Shown here in pieces: positions 29,867 to 39,619 of a stretch of 64,000 bases of DNA. Below the pieces are notes generated by a model, which made no database searches, was not told the origin of the DNA, and was given only the letters and a program-made list of their open reading frames with translations. The stretch is from positions 1 to 64,000 of the forward strand of contig NZ_RAXV01000015.1 in NCBI RefSeq assembly GCF_003611465.1, in the 5' to 3' direction. Position 1 is the stretch's first letter, and every line of letters starts with the position of its first letter. Source of the DNA: Acinetobacter tianfuensis (lineage in GTDB: Bacteria; Pseudomonadota; Gammaproteobacteria; Pseudomonadales; Moraxellaceae). The position numbers were made by a program, and so were the translations under genes.

Positions 29867-30859
29867 ATGTTAAAACTATTGGCGTTGGATCGTTTTACAA
29901 TATTGCTCATGGTTATGGTGGTATTGGCAACTATTGCTCCAATATCAGGGCAGGCTGCAGATGTTTTTGGCATCATTACAACAGCTGCTATCGCAATTTT
30001 ATTCTTTTTACATGGGGCTAAATTGTCCCGTGAGGCTGTAGTTCAAGGACTGATGCATTGGCAATTGCATAGCTTAGTATTTGCTTTCACTTTTGCCGTT
30101 TTTCCAATTTTAGGTTTGATGGCTAAACCCATTTTAGTTCCAATGTTAGGGCAGGAATTATATTGGGGTTTTTTATTTATGTGCTTCTTGCCGTCTACAG
30201 TTCAATCATCTATTGCCTTTACATCCGTTGCTCGGGGGAATGTCGCGAGTGCTGTCTGCAGTGCGTCATTTTCAAATATTATCGGTATGTTCATTACTCC
30301 AGTGATGGTGAGTTTTTTCATCCTTGGGCAGACACAGCATGATTTTGATCCGACCTCATCGATTATCCAAATTACGCTTCTGCTGTTAGTTCCGTTTATT
30401 TTGGGCCAGCTTTTGAGGCCGTATGTTTTTCCATATATGCAAAAAATGCCCAAGATTGTAAAAGTATTTGATCAGGGTTCAATTTTAATGGTGGTGTATG
30501 GAGCATTCAGCAGTGCAGTTGCCGCAGGGTTATGGAACCAAGTCAGCGGCAAGACGTTGATGCTGCTGATATTCGCTTGTTCGGTTCTATTGACGATCAC
30601 GATGCTGATGGCTTTATTTGTGCCGCGCTGGCTGGGCTTTAATAATGCGGATCAAAAAGCAATTTTCTTCTGTGCGTCAAAGAAAACGTTAGCCAGCGGT
30701 GTTCCTATGGCGCAAATTTTATTTATTGGCCAGCCTTTAGGAATGATTGTCTTGCCAATTATGATTTTTCATCAGATTCAGCTGATGGTCTGCGGTGTGA
30801 TTGCAAACTATTGGTCTAAGCAGCCAGAAGAAGAAGCTATAGAGCTAGAGCAAACTTAA
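29867..30859 (+). CDS. Bile acid:sodium symporter family (BASS-like) transporter
   Basis: The 330-residue protein has about ten membrane helices. The segments FLHGAKLSREAVVQG, FLPSTVQSSIAFTSVA and ASKKTLASGVPMAQILF belong to the SBF-like branch of the BASS fold. Members move organic anions with sodium, but substrates of this bacterial branch are mostly unknown. It forms its own transcription unit between the gloA terminator and rpmE. Confidence 0.87.
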   Translation: MLKLLALDRFTILLMVMVVLATIAPISGQAADVFGIITTAAIAILFFLHGAKLSREAVVQGLMHWQLHSLVFAFTFAVFPILGLMAKPILVPMLGQELYWGFLFMCFLPSTVQSSIAFTSVARGNVASAVCSASFSNIIGMFITPVMVSFFILGQTQHDFDPTSSIIQITLLLLVPFILGQLLRPYVFPYMQKMPKIVKVFDQGSILMVVYGAFSSAVAAGLWNQVSGKTLMLLIFACSVLLTITMLMALFVPRWLGFNNADQKAIFFCASKKTLASGVPMAQILFIGQPLGMIVLPIMIFHQIQLMVCGVIANYWSKQPEEEAIELEQT

Positions 30860-30927
30860 TCGGTTTGCTGTGGTGAGCTGAAAGATTTCATTTGGTTTGC
30901 TCTATTTATTAATGTGCTGGCTTCGGC

Positions 30928-31098
30928 TATAATATGCCTCAACTTGTTGCGCTTAGCCCTGACGGTATCCGTTTCGGTGGGCCAAAAGAATGGTCTGTTG
31001 TGGTGTTGGTCTGCCTTAGGCATGTCCTCCATATTTAATGGAGAGTGGCCAATTGCGATGACAGCAAAACCTTCTTAAACTTTATGGAGTAATCGACG
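30928..31098 (+). promoter_or_regulatory. Promoter and long leader of rpmE
   Basis: TATAAT lies at 30928-30933 and is the best -10 in the gap; the -35 is weak. The transcript would have a ~160-base leader before rpmE that includes a CTCCAT/ATGGAG hairpin just before the ribosome site. Long structured leaders bound by L31 are known in several bacterial groups; that this is one is inferred. Confidence 0.45.
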
Positions 31099-31326
31099 AT
31101 GCGCGCCGATATTCACCCAAAATACGAAACATTAGTTGCTACTTGCTCATGCGGTAACGTTATCGAAACTCGTTCAGCTTTAGGTAAAGAATCTATCTAC
31201 CTAGACGTATGCTCAGCTTGCCACCCATTCTACACTGGCAAACAGAAAAACGTTGACACTGGCGGCCGTATCGATAAATTCAAACAACGTTTTGCTGGTA
31301 TGTCACGTTCTATCAAACGCGGTTAA
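31099..31326 (+). CDS. rpmE: 50S ribosomal protein L31, zinc-containing form
   Basis: The 75-residue protein has paired cysteines, CSCGN and [12 protein letters not shown], giving the four-cysteine zinc site that defines the C+ form of L31. [12 protein letters not shown] completes the family pattern. It bridges the ribosomal subunits near the central protuberance. The gene has its own promoter region and a strong terminator behind it. Confidence 0.97.
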   Translation: MRADIHPKYETLVATCSCGNVIETRSALGKESIYLDVCSACHPFYTGKQKNVDTGGRIDKFKQRFAGMSRSIKRG

Positions 31327-31337
31327 TATCCAAAACG

Positions 31338-31368
31338 AAAAAAGCAGGCTTTCAGCCTGCTTTTTTTT
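31338..31368 (+). terminator. Terminator of rpmE
   Basis: AAAGCAGGCT and AGCCTGCTTT pair around TTC, followed by eight T residues. It starts 11 bases after the rpmE stop. Confidence 0.95.
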
Positions 31369-31407
31369 ATTCTTAATTAAGTACTTGCAGCAGTTTAACT
31401 TAAGTAA

Positions 31408-31437
31408 AAAAAGGCGCAGTTATGACTGCGCCTTTTT
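31408..31437 (-). terminator. Terminator of the EAL-protein operon
   Basis: AAAAAGGCGCAGT and ACTGCGCCTTTTT pair around TATG. It is placed just past the stop of the leftward 31462-33630 gene, back to back with the rpmE terminator. Confidence 0.92.
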
Positions 31438-31461
31438 ATTTAACATTCAGGATGAGATGAG

Positions 31462-33630
31462 TTATTGGTCCTGAACATCAATTAAATGATCCAGTTTTTT
31501 CTGGAAGTAATCACCTTGAATAAAGCGGGCATCTACATTCCAAGCATTGGCAAACAGTGTCATATCATTTAAACCGCGAAGCATAATAAGAGCAGGGCGG
31601 ACTTCATTGAAACCCGCAATTTTAACTTGCAGCTCTTCACAGGCTTTATCTGTTGCCAGCATGTTGGTCAGATTTGGATGTAATGTCAGGCAATTTACAT
31701 CAATTTGCTCCAGCAGTGTGCTGCTGAACATCGAGTTGCCAAAGTCACGGATTGCAATTTCAGCACCATTGCGGCGAAGTTCTACAATTGTTTTTTGCGC
31801 ATGAGCAAGGTTTTGATATACATCATCTTCGGCAAATTGCAGGATGAGCGGATGGGCTTGCTTGCTGCGGATAATACTGAGCAATTTTGATATAAAGACA
31901 GGGAAGTCACGGTCTTTTAATAAAATTTCTTTGTTTAAATTAATAATCAGTTTTGCATCAGGGTATTGGGTAATGAAATTGTGCAGCTGTTTGCATGACT
32001 CAACCATAATCCAGCGGTCAAGTTTGATCGACAGTTCTGCATCTTCCGATAACTCTTTCAGCTCAGAAATATCACACCATTTGTTTTCAAAAATGAAGCC
32101 GCTAGTGACCTCATATGTATACATATTTTGGTCTTCTTTGTCATATAGCTGCTGATATTTAAGATGAATTTCACCAGCTTCCAGAGAGCCGCGCAGCGCT
32201 TTAATTACAGCAGGTTCATTCAGTACATTTTGAGGAATAAAGGCTGCTTCAGGCGTTTGAAAACTGATGGCAGGAATAGAGGATTCTTTAGCTGTGATTG
32301 GCGCAGCAATAGGCTCAAGAGTTGGAGCGAACTGAATTTCCGGTATAGAAATTTCCAGTTCAGGCGCTGGCTGATTTTGCGGAAGTTTAGTGATATAGGC
32401 TTTACTGACAAGCTGATCGAAAATATCTTCATTTTGCAGTTCGCTTTCCACTAGGCTATAACCCAAACGCAGATTGAGCGCTAAGCTCTGATTGTTTACA
32501 TTAATCAGCTGCGGTTTGCTTAAAGAACTTAAACCAATCAGTTTAGATTCAAGTACTGTCTGTGATTCGGCTTGAAATAAGGCAGCAATTACGCCAGCAT
32601 CTAATTTAAACAAAGGCGCATTGGTTTGCTCTTTGATAAAGCTGTGTACTTGCGCGAAATAATCTTTCAGGGTTGCCCAGTCTGATTTAAAGATCTGCTC
32701 TGGCGCAGCGGCCAAGGAGAACAGTACTAAGGCATTTACTTTAGCGGGCTGCTTCGTCATTGTCCGTTTAAAGAGCTGAAAAGCATTTGGTTTTACAGCG
32801 GGGTTAGCTGCTTCTGTTTTGGTACCGGCGCTGCCAATATCAATTGCAATTTGCAGTGCATCTTCTTCAGCGGCAGAGATGAATTCGAGTTTTAAAGGAT
32901 TATGGCTGGCAACATTTGCGTGTAATGATTCGACATCGAAACGGCCTAGGTCTAATTGTCCTTGGCTGATCTTTTTAAAGCGTGATTTAAAGCTGCTGAG
33001 TTCTGCTGGCTGAAGCAAGTCTAGTAATGGCAGCCCAATAATGTCATCTTCAGATTTTAAGCCAAACAATGCTAAATATTCGGCATTGGCTTGAATATGA
33101 ATGCCTTCTTGAATGACAGCAACTGCTTTGTGGCTGTCTACAACGAGTGACTGAGCCTGAGTCTGGGCAGTTTCTAATTCATCCATCAGCTGTGTTTGAG
33201 TTTGCATTAGCCTGCTGAAAGACAGTGCGCGGACTAAACCTAAGTAAAAACGGTCTTGATATTCAAGGTTTAGAATATCGTAAATGCCTTTATGTATATA
33301 AGCAGGATATTGCTCAGCCTGATAATCATCAGGCTTAAGTAAAATCATCGGTAAATTCGGCTGCTTGGACAAGCGGATCAGGCTCAGCGCTTGTTCATAC
33401 TTTAAATCATAAGCGCGGCCGAAAATAACCAAGTCCCAATTCAGGTTTAATTGCTTTTCAAAACCATGTAAATCATCAAGTAAAACAGCTTCAACTTGGT
33501 GCTCACTTTCAGTCAGCAGATCACGAATTTGGTTATAACGTATCTGATTGTCATCGATAATGAGTAAACGTGTTTCCGTATGTTTTAACTTTTTGGACAA
33601 TAATGGATTTCTCACTTCAATGCTTCCCAT
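31462..33630 (-). CDS. FimX-like protein: pseudo-receiver, PAS, degenerate GGDEF/EAL
   Basis: Residues ~20-140 resemble a receiver domain (LLIIDDNQIRYNQI), but its phospho-acceptor region is degenerate. A PAS-like part follows at ~165-260, then a weak GGDEF-like section, and an EAL domain at ~480-715. The EAL motif reads YEVTSG instead of EALxR, and the catalytic DDFG reads RDFGN. It should therefore bind but not cleave cyclic di-GMP, as FimX does when it controls type IV pili. It overlaps the upstream PilZ-like gene by 19 bases. The FimX role is inferred. Confidence 0.72.
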   Translation of the reverse strand: MGSIEVRNPLLSKKLKHTETRLLIIDDNQIRYNQIRDLLTESEHQVEAVLLDDLHGFEKQLNLNWDLVIFGRAYDLKYEQALSLIRLSKQPNLPMILLKPDDYQAEQYPAYIHKGIYDILNLEYQDRFYLGLVRALSFSRLMQTQTQLMDELETAQTQAQSLVVDSHKAVAVIQEGIHIQANAEYLALFGLKSEDDIIGLPLLDLLQPAELSSFKSRFKKISQGQLDLGRFDVESLHANVASHNPLKLEFISAAEEDALQIAIDIGSAGTKTEAANPAVKPNAFQLFKRTMTKQPAKVNALVLFSLAAAPEQIFKSDWATLKDYFAQVHSFIKEQTNAPLFKLDAGVIAALFQAESQTVLESKLIGLSSLSKPQLINVNNQSLALNLRLGYSLVESELQNEDIFDQLVSKAYITKLPQNQPAPELEISIPEIQFAPTLEPIAAPITAKESSIPAISFQTPEAAFIPQNVLNEPAVIKALRGSLEAGEIHLKYQQLYDKEDQNMYTYEVTSGFIFENKWCDISELKELSEDAELSIKLDRWIMVESCKQLHNFITQYPDAKLIINLNKEILLKDRDFPVFISKLLSIIRSKQAHPLILQFAEDDVYQNLAHAQKTIVELRRNGAEIAIRDFGNSMFSSTLLEQIDVNCLTLHPNLTNMLATDKACEELQVKIAGFNEVRPALIMLRGLNDMTLFANAWNVDARFIQGDYFQKKLDHLIDVQDQ

Positions 33631-35360
33631 AAATCGTGATTTTTCGTTTCATTCGCTTGTTTGCTGATAAATTCGGAGATCAGGTGTTCTTGCTGATCAT
33701 TTAATAATTCATATTCAAAACGGATAAAGCTCTGCGTAATCAGCTGCGCTTTGGTTAAATAAACTTTTAATTCTTCTTTGCCTAAACGCAGGTAAATCGT
33801 TTGTTTTTCTCTAAATAAGTTGGAACCAGGCAGAATCAGCGTTGTAGATACTTGATCCAGCTGAGAGGTCTGCATCAGCAGAGCGGGCTGATAGTTGTGG
33901 GTATGAAGATCTGTACGGATATGGCCAGAACATGGGTACAGATCTTGAGATAGAACCTCTAGACCCAATTCAAGGCTCTTTTCAGCAGATTGTTTAATCC
34001 AGCGGATCACACCGCCGCGCCATAAGCTTTTGGCATTTTCCTGTACCAAAATAAACTCGCCAGTTTTTAAATTGGCAGGGGTTTCACCAGTCCATTTAAT
34101 ACGGTAACCGTTAACACTGATATCCAATACTTCTGCGCTGTGAATTTGTTTTGATTCACGGTCCAGCGCCTTAGCATTGGATACATTGGTATTCAAGCTG
34201 TTGCTGTCCATTGAATTTAAAAAGCCAGTTTCACTTTGCATTTGATAGCTGTTATCCAGCTGTAACGTTTCCTGCAAAGTTTTGCCTTTAGAGAGGTAAA
34301 AATGTGAAACGGCAAGACTGAAGCAAATATTGATATCTGCAGAGTATTCATAACGTTCATGCTTACGCTCGATATTGTTAATGAGCAGATTATGAATATG
34401 GAAATGCAGTGCAGGCGTTAAAAACAGTTTTTCATTTTTAGATAAATACTGGCCATTTTTAGTTTGTGTTTCTGTTAAATGATCCGGCAGGTTCTGTGTG
34501 GAAATAAAAATATTGGCTTTGTAGTGTGATGCTTGATGCGAATTATAAATAGGCGGATGGTCTTTTGAGCTGTCCACAATATAGCGCGAAAGCGTGGTTT
34601 CTTTCGGCATGATTTGAATCAGTTTTGCCCAGTCTGCGCTGCACATAAACAAGCCTTGAATTTCTGCAGGGCGGATTTGGTTGGTATTGAAAATATCCAA
34701 TAAAATGAGCTGTGCATAGACTTGTGCAATTGTGTTTACCTCATGCTGTGTACCAAGTAATTGATTGATATTGGTTTGATCAAAATTATTTTGAATAGCG
34801 TAATCAATCAGCTGGTGCGCAGCGCGCCACTGGCTCGGGATTGGCGTGGTGTAAAGCATATGCTGCTGGTACAGCAACAAAGCCAGCTGCTGAAGGGCAT
34901 AATAAATTGAAGCGGTTCTGGCTGTCTGCAGACTTTTTTTATGGCCGAATGAAAAAATTGAAAACTTTTGCTGGCTGAGCTGAGTATTGCAGCGCATGGC
35001 AATATCAATATATATCTTTGCGAAATAACTGCGCAGCAGCATGGCAAGTTCAATAATTTGATCATTGCGGTCAGTGGTAATCAAACTATGATTGGCAAAA
35101 TGCTTTTCGAGGCTGGTCAGCACATTTTCCAGTGTTGGATGCAAAATTTGAATCAGGTCAAAGCGGAGCATTTCCTGGCATTTGAGTTCTGAAATTTCAA
35201 GCAGCGCGTTAAATAAGGATTTAGACGAAGTCCCCAGTTGTAATATGGAGATATTGTTCAGCCATTCCTGCAAACCTTTTGCATTTGTAGGACAAAAACT
35301 GAGTTTATCCAGTTTTAGTTCAGTCGAATTCTGAAATATATCTGAAGTGCGCTTAGTCAT
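33612..35360 (-). CDS. PilZ-like protein with long N-terminal helical domain
   Basis: The 582-residue protein has a mostly helical first ~300 residues without a recognised family. A PilZ-like region follows at ~340-470, with KHERYEYSADI in the place of the RxxxR motif and AEVLDISVNGYRI matching DxSxxG. Because the basic motif is altered (KHERYEY), cyclic di-GMP binding is uncertain. The gene is 14 bases downstream of epmB and overlaps the FimX-like gene, which suggests one cyclic di-GMP signalling unit. Pilus or surface motility control is a guess from the FimX parallel. Confidence 0.62.
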   Translation of the reverse strand: MTKRTSDIFQNSTELKLDKLSFCPTNAKGLQEWLNNISILQLGTSSKSLFNALLEISELKCQEMLRFDLIQILHPTLENVLTSLEKHFANHSLITTDRNDQIIELAMLLRSYFAKIYIDIAMRCNTQLSQQKFSIFSFGHKKSLQTARTASIYYALQQLALLLYQQHMLYTTPIPSQWRAAHQLIDYAIQNNFDQTNINQLLGTQHEVNTIAQVYAQLILLDIFNTNQIRPAEIQGLFMCSADWAKLIQIMPKETTLSRYIVDSSKDHPPIYNSHQASHYKANIFISTQNLPDHLTETQTKNGQYLSKNEKLFLTPALHFHIHNLLINNIERKHERYEYSADINICFSLAVSHFYLSKGKTLQETLQLDNSYQMQSETGFLNSMDSNSLNTNVSNAKALDRESKQIHSAEVLDISVNGYRIKWTGETPANLKTGEFILVQENAKSLWRGGVIRWIKQSAEKSLELGLEVLSQDLYPCSGHIRTDLHTHNYQPALLMQTSQLDQVSTTLILPGSNLFREKQTIYLRLGKEELKVYLTKAQLITQSFIRFEYELLNDQQEHLISEFISKQANETKNHDLWEALK

Positions 35361-35374
35361 CTTTATTATTTAAC

Positions 35375-36391
35375 TCAAAAAGTTGAAACCCCAAAAAGCG
35401 GTGTTTTGTTTTTTTCGCCCGCAATTTCCCGAACAAGTTTAGGAACCAAATAGCCTGGTAAGTTCGCTAAAACCTCTTTGTAAATCTCATCTATGTCTTG
35501 TGGCAGACGATCAAAATGATGTGCGCCTTTTACTTTATCAAGAACATGTAAATAGTATGGCATAACGCCAGCATCAAATAAGCGGCTGCTTAATTTGACT
35601 AAAACGTCAGCAGAATCATTCACCCCTTTGAGCAATACTGCTTGGTTCAGTACAGTAATTTGCGCTTTGACCAGCTTGGAAAGCTGATGGCAAGTGAAAT
35701 CATCTAGTTCTAATGCATGGTTTGAGTGTACCACCAGAATAACCCGTAGCCTACTGTTTTTTAATATGGAAATAAGCTCTTCATCGACACGGTTGGGGAT
35801 TACGATAGGAACCCGTGAATGAATTCGCAAAAATTTTAGCTGCGGCAAGCTCTCTAATCTTTCAATCCAGAGTTTTATTTTGCGGTTATTTAAGGTGAGC
35901 GGATCTCCGCCGCTTAAAATGACTTCATTAATATCAGGCTGGCTTTGTATATATTGCTGAATGTTAAGCCAATCTTCATTTTTGGGCAGGTTTTCCTGAT
36001 ACGGAAAATGTCTTCTAAAGCAATAGCGGCAATGTACTGCACATGCGCCTGTCAGGGTCAGTAAAAAGCGGGATTTGTATTTATGCAGGACCCCTGGCTG
36101 CTGATTGGCTTGTTCTTCACCTAGAGGGTCTGTGACAAAACCCTCATGATCTTCTGTTTCCAAATGGTGCGGAAGCACTTGCAGCAGCAGCGGATCAAAA
36201 GGGTCGCCAGCCTTCATTTTTCCGACGAATGCACGCGGCACACGTAATTTAAACTGTTCAGCTGCCAGTTTAGCGCCTTCGAGGAATTCATCTTGAGAAA
36301 GCTGGAGCAAATCGAGAAGTTCTGCAGGATCTGTAATTAAATCACTGAGTTGAGATTGCCAGTTTTGCTCTTGGTATAAATAGTTTATCAT
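35375..36391 (-). CDS. epmB: EF-P beta-lysylation protein EpmB (radical SAM aminomutase)
   Basis: The 338-residue protein has the radical-SAM cluster motif in CAVHCRYCFRRHFPYQ and NEVILSGGDPLTL, which matches lysine 2,3-aminomutase-like EpmB. It makes beta-lysine, which EpmA attaches to EF-P. It is divergent from efp, the target of that modification, across a 366-base gap. The PLP lysine and C-terminal GxVPKLVREI region are present. epmA is not in this window. Confidence 0.94.
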   Translation of the reverse strand: MINYLYQEQNWQSQLSDLITDPAELLDLLQLSQDEFLEGAKLAAEQFKLRVPRAFVGKMKAGDPFDPLLLQVLPHHLETEDHEGFVTDPLGEEQANQQPGVLHKYKSRFLLTLTGACAVHCRYCFRRHFPYQENLPKNEDWLNIQQYIQSQPDINEVILSGGDPLTLNNRKIKLWIERLESLPQLKFLRIHSRVPIVIPNRVDEELISILKNSRLRVILVVHSNHALELDDFTCHQLSKLVKAQITVLNQAVLLKGVNDSADVLVKLSSRLFDAGVMPYYLHVLDKVKGAHHFDRLPQDIDEIYKEVLANLPGYLVPKLVREIAGEKNKTPLFGVSTF

Positions 36392-36757
36392 GCTGTGTGT
36401 TTAAAAATACGTGATGGATAGCGTTAGGCAAGTCATATGCAGCATTGCCGTCCTATTGATCTGGTGTGTTGAGTGCAAGGGATGGGGCTGGACCATATTT
36501 CTATGCAAAGAAGTATGGCATAATTTTAGCGATTCGCAGCGTGAAGGGAAACCGTTTCTGGTTCTTTCGCATGCGCCTTAGGCAGCAAACAGTCATTCAT
36601 TGCATTTTTATGCTGGAATTTGTTCGTTTTGCTTTTATAGAATGTTAAAATAATCAATACGTGTCTTCTGCATCAGTTTTAAGCCCGCATATTTTATATG
36701 CGCAATGGGCCTAATGCATTCATAGATTAAAGTTAGTAAGTTTGGAGCGTGCCAGTC
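36392..36757. promoter_or_regulatory. Divergent epmB/efp promoter region
   Basis: A 366-base noncoding stretch that must hold both promoters. The AT-rich part from about 36605 to 36660 (with TTGTTC at 36620 and TAAAAT at 36646, spacing too long to be sure) is the best candidate for efp. No gene is seen on either strand. Confidence 0.4.
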
Positions 36758-37327
36758 ATGGCCTATTATTCTACAAATGATTTCAAGTCTGGCCTAAAGG
36801 TTATGCTTGACGGCAACCCATGTTCAATCATGGAAAATGAATACGTAAAACCTGGTAAGGGCCAAGCGTTTAACCGTGTTAAATTACGTAACCTTCGCAG
36901 CGGTAAAGTGTTGGAAAAAACTTTTAAATCTGGTGAAAATTTAGAAGCGGCTGACATTGTAGAAGTAGAAATGGAATACTTGTACAACGATGGCGAAATG
37001 TGGAACTTCATGGATCCTGTATCATTTGAGCAAATCGCAGCTGACAAAACAGCAATGAGTGATGCTGCTAAATGGTTAAAAGACGATTCTAACGAAAAAT
37101 GCACAATTATGTTATTTAATGGCGTGCCATTGAACGTAACTGCACCGAACTTCGTTGTGTTAAAAATCGTTGAAACTGATCCAGGTGTACGCGGTGACAC
37201 TTCAGGCGGCGGCGGTAAGCCTGCGAAACTTGAAACAGGTGCTGTGGTACGTGTTCCATTGTTCGTACAGCAAGAAGAAAGCGTTCGTGTAGACACTCGT
37301 ACTGGTGACTATTTAGAACGTGCATAA
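36758..37327 (+). CDS. efp: Elongation factor P
   Basis: The 189-residue protein rescues ribosomes at polyproline. The tip loop [11 protein letters not shown] places the modified lysine at K34, the site of beta-lysylation by EpmA/EpmB; epmB lies divergently upstream. Start at 36758 (MAYYSTNDF) has GGAG 11 bases before. The upstream in-frame GTG at 36749 is only one base from that site and is rejected. The three-domain length and a C-terminal GDYLERA are normal. Confidence 0.97.
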   Translation: MAYYSTNDFKSGLKVMLDGNPCSIMENEYVKPGKGQAFNRVKLRNLRSGKVLEKTFKSGENLEAADIVEVEMEYLYNDGEMWNFMDPVSFEQIAADKTAMSDAAKWLKDDSNEKCTIMLFNGVPLNVTAPNFVVLKIVETDPGVRGDTSGGGGKPAKLETGAVVRVPLFVQQEESVRVDTRTGDYLERA

Positions 37328-37351
37328 TGGTTTATAAATAGACTATTATCG

Positions 37352-37381
37352 AAAGGGATGATGAAAATCATCCCTTTTTTT
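37352..37381 (+). terminator. Terminator of efp
   Basis: AAAGGGATGAT and ATCATCCCTTT pair around GAAA and run into seven or more T residues, 25 bases past the efp stop. Confidence 0.93.
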
Positions 37382-37507
37382 ATGGTTATGCATTCCAAAG
37401 TCGTAGAGGAAATCATTTGTCAAAGGAGTAAAGTTTCATTGGAAGAAACAGCAGTACCTCGAATTAGAAAAACAGCTGATTTAGTTACACAGAAATGAGG
37501 GATTGAC

Positions 37508-39607
37508 ATGGATCAAACGCAAACGAAGCCAAGCTTGGTTTCGAAATTTATCTGGCTATTTGTCGCCATTTTAGGTGCAGTATCTTTTGGCATATTAGCC
37601 GTCAGCCGGGGAGAGCATGTTAATGCTGTCTGGCTGATTCTAGCAGCAGTCTGTGTTTACAGTATTGCATACCGTTTTTATAGTTTATTCATTGCAAATA
37701 AAGTCTTTGAACTGAATGAACGGCGTTTAACACCAGCACACCGCTTAAATGACGGTTTGGACTATGTTCCGACCAATAAAGGCGTATTGTTTGGCCATCA
37801 CTTTGCCGCAATTGCGGGTGCAGGTCCGCTCGTTGGCCCAATTTTGGCAGCCCAAATGGGTTATTTGCCAGGTACAATTTGGCTGTTGGTCGGCGTGGTG
37901 CTGGCAGGCGCAGTGCAAGACTTCTTGGTGCTGTTTATCTCGACCCGCCGTGATGGCCGTTCATTGGGTGAAATGGCAAAACAAGAGCTGGGTTCATTTG
38001 CCGGCATCATTGTGATGCTTGGCGCACTTGGTGTCATGATCATCATTTTAGCTGTTTTAGCGCTGGTGGTCGTGAAAGCATTAACCAATAGTCCATGGGG
38101 TGTATTCAGTATTGCTGCGACGATACCGATTGCATTATTCATGGGGATTTATATGCGCTATATCCGCCCAGGGAAAATTGCTGAAGTTTCAATCATTGGT
38201 TTTGTGCTGATGATGGCTGGCATTATTTATGGCGGTGATGTTGCGCAGCATCCGTATTGGGGCCCATTCTTTACCCTAAGCGGCACAGAGCTGACTTGGT
38301 GGCTGATTGGCTATGGTTTTGTTGCATCTGTATTGCCTGTATGGCTGCTGCTTGCACCGCGTGACTATTTATCTACCTTCCTGAAAATTGGTGTGATTGC
38401 AGGTTTGGCAATTGGTATTATGGTTGCGATGCCAATGCTGAAAATGCCGTCAGTGACACCTTTCATAGATGGCACAGGCCCTGTATTTGCAGGTTCAATG
38501 TTCCCATTCTTGTTTATTACGATTGCCTGCGGCGCAATCTCTGGTTTCCATGCCTTGGTGTCGTCAGGGACCACACCAAAACTGGTGAATAACGAAAAAG
38601 ACATCCGTGTGATTGGCTACGGCGGCATGCTGATGGAATCTTTTGTTGCCATTATGGCCATGGTGTGTGCAACAGTATTAGAACCAGGGGTTTATTTTGC
38701 GATTAACTCGCCAGCTGCAGTTTTAGGAACAACTGTAGAAAGCGCTTCGGAAGCAGTGCGTAATTTAGGTTTTGTCATCACGCCAGAGGCCTTGACGCTG
38801 CTTGCTCAAGAAGTCGGTGAAAACTCGATTCTTTCCCGTACAGGCGGCGCGCCAACGTTTGCAATTGGTATGGCGCACATTATTACGGAAATTTTCAATA
38901 ACCGCTCAATGATGGCGTTTTGGTATCACTTCGCGATTTTATTTGAAGCGCTGTTTATTTTGACAGCTGTGGATGCCGGTACACGTGCATGCCGTTTCAT
39001 GGTGCAGGATACAGTCGGCATTGTTATTCCAGCGGTTAAAAACTCACATAACTTCTTTGGCAACTTGCTGGGAACAGCTGTTGCAGTTTCAGGCTGGGGG
39101 TTCTTTGTTTACCAAGGTGTAGTTGATCCGCTCGGCGGCATTAACAGCTTGTGGCCGCTATTCGGTATCGGTAACCAAATTTTAGCGGCGATGGCGTTAA
39201 TTCTAGGTACGGTTATTTTATTCAAAATGAAGAAGCAGAAATATGTTTGGGTTACGATTATCCCAACAGTTTTCTTGTTTATTACTTCAATGACCGCTGG
39301 CTGGCAAAAAATCTTCCATGAAAACCCGAAAATTGGTTTCTTGGCGCAGGCAGACCGTTTTAATGCAGCGATTGCGAAAAATGAAATTCTTGCGCCGGCG
39401 AAAACCATGGCTGAAATGCATACAGTTGCTTTGTCGAATCAAATTAATGCAGCGCTTTGCGCATTCTTTATGATCGTGGCTTTTGTTATGTTATTTGCAG
39501 CGATTGGTGTTGTGCGCCGTGCTCTGGCTAGTCCAACGCCAACGGTAAATGAAAGTGAAGCTGTTTATCGTGATCCGAAAGACATTGTTGCATCGAATCA
39601 GCATTAA
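37508..39607 (+). CDS. cstA: Carbon starvation protein A, peptide/pyruvate transporter family
   Basis: The 699-residue protein has about 16-18 membrane helices. It shows GVLFGHHFAAIAGAGPLVGP near residue 95 and SGFHALVSSGTTPKL near residue 345, signatures of the CstA/BtsT family. BtsT-like members import pyruvate with protons; E. coli CstA was linked to peptide use in starvation. The small YbdD-type gene directly downstream is the usual partner. Ribosome site GAGGGATTGAC precedes the start. Exact substrate is open. Confidence 0.93.
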   Translation: MDQTQTKPSLVSKFIWLFVAILGAVSFGILAVSRGEHVNAVWLILAAVCVYSIAYRFYSLFIANKVFELNERRLTPAHRLNDGLDYVPTNKGVLFGHHFAAIAGAGPLVGPILAAQMGYLPGTIWLLVGVVLAGAVQDFLVLFISTRRDGRSLGEMAKQELGSFAGIIVMLGALGVMIIILAVLALVVVKALTNSPWGVFSIAATIPIALFMGIYMRYIRPGKIAEVSIIGFVLMMAGIIYGGDVAQHPYWGPFFTLSGTELTWWLIGYGFVASVLPVWLLLAPRDYLSTFLKIGVIAGLAIGIMVAMPMLKMPSVTPFIDGTGPVFAGSMFPFLFITIACGAISGFHALVSSGTTPKLVNNEKDIRVIGYGGMLMESFVAIMAMVCATVLEPGVYFAINSPAAVLGTTVESASEAVRNLGFVITPEALTLLAQEVGENSILSRTGGAPTFAIGMAHIITEIFNNRSMMAFWYHFAILFEALFILTAVDAGTRACRFMVQDTVGIVIPAVKNSHNFFGNLLGTAVAVSGWGFFVYQGVVDPLGGINSLWPLFGIGNQILAAMALILGTVILFKMKKQKYVWVTIIPTVFLFITSMTAGWQKIFHENPKIGFLAQADRFNAAIAKNEILAPAKTMAEMHTVALSNQINAALCAFFMIVAFVMLFAAIGVVRRALASPTPTVNESEAVYRDPKDIVASNQH

Positions 39608-39619
39608 AAGGAGTCAGTG

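Noticed and set aside
31547-32454. Several plus-strand frames opposite the FimX-like gene
   Set aside because: They are short shadows of the long minus-strand gene, with no ribosome sites or recognised domains.
36766-37296. 176-codon open frame antisense to efp
   Set aside because: It is the mirror of a highly conserved gene with strong codon bias; no ribosome site or domain is seen.
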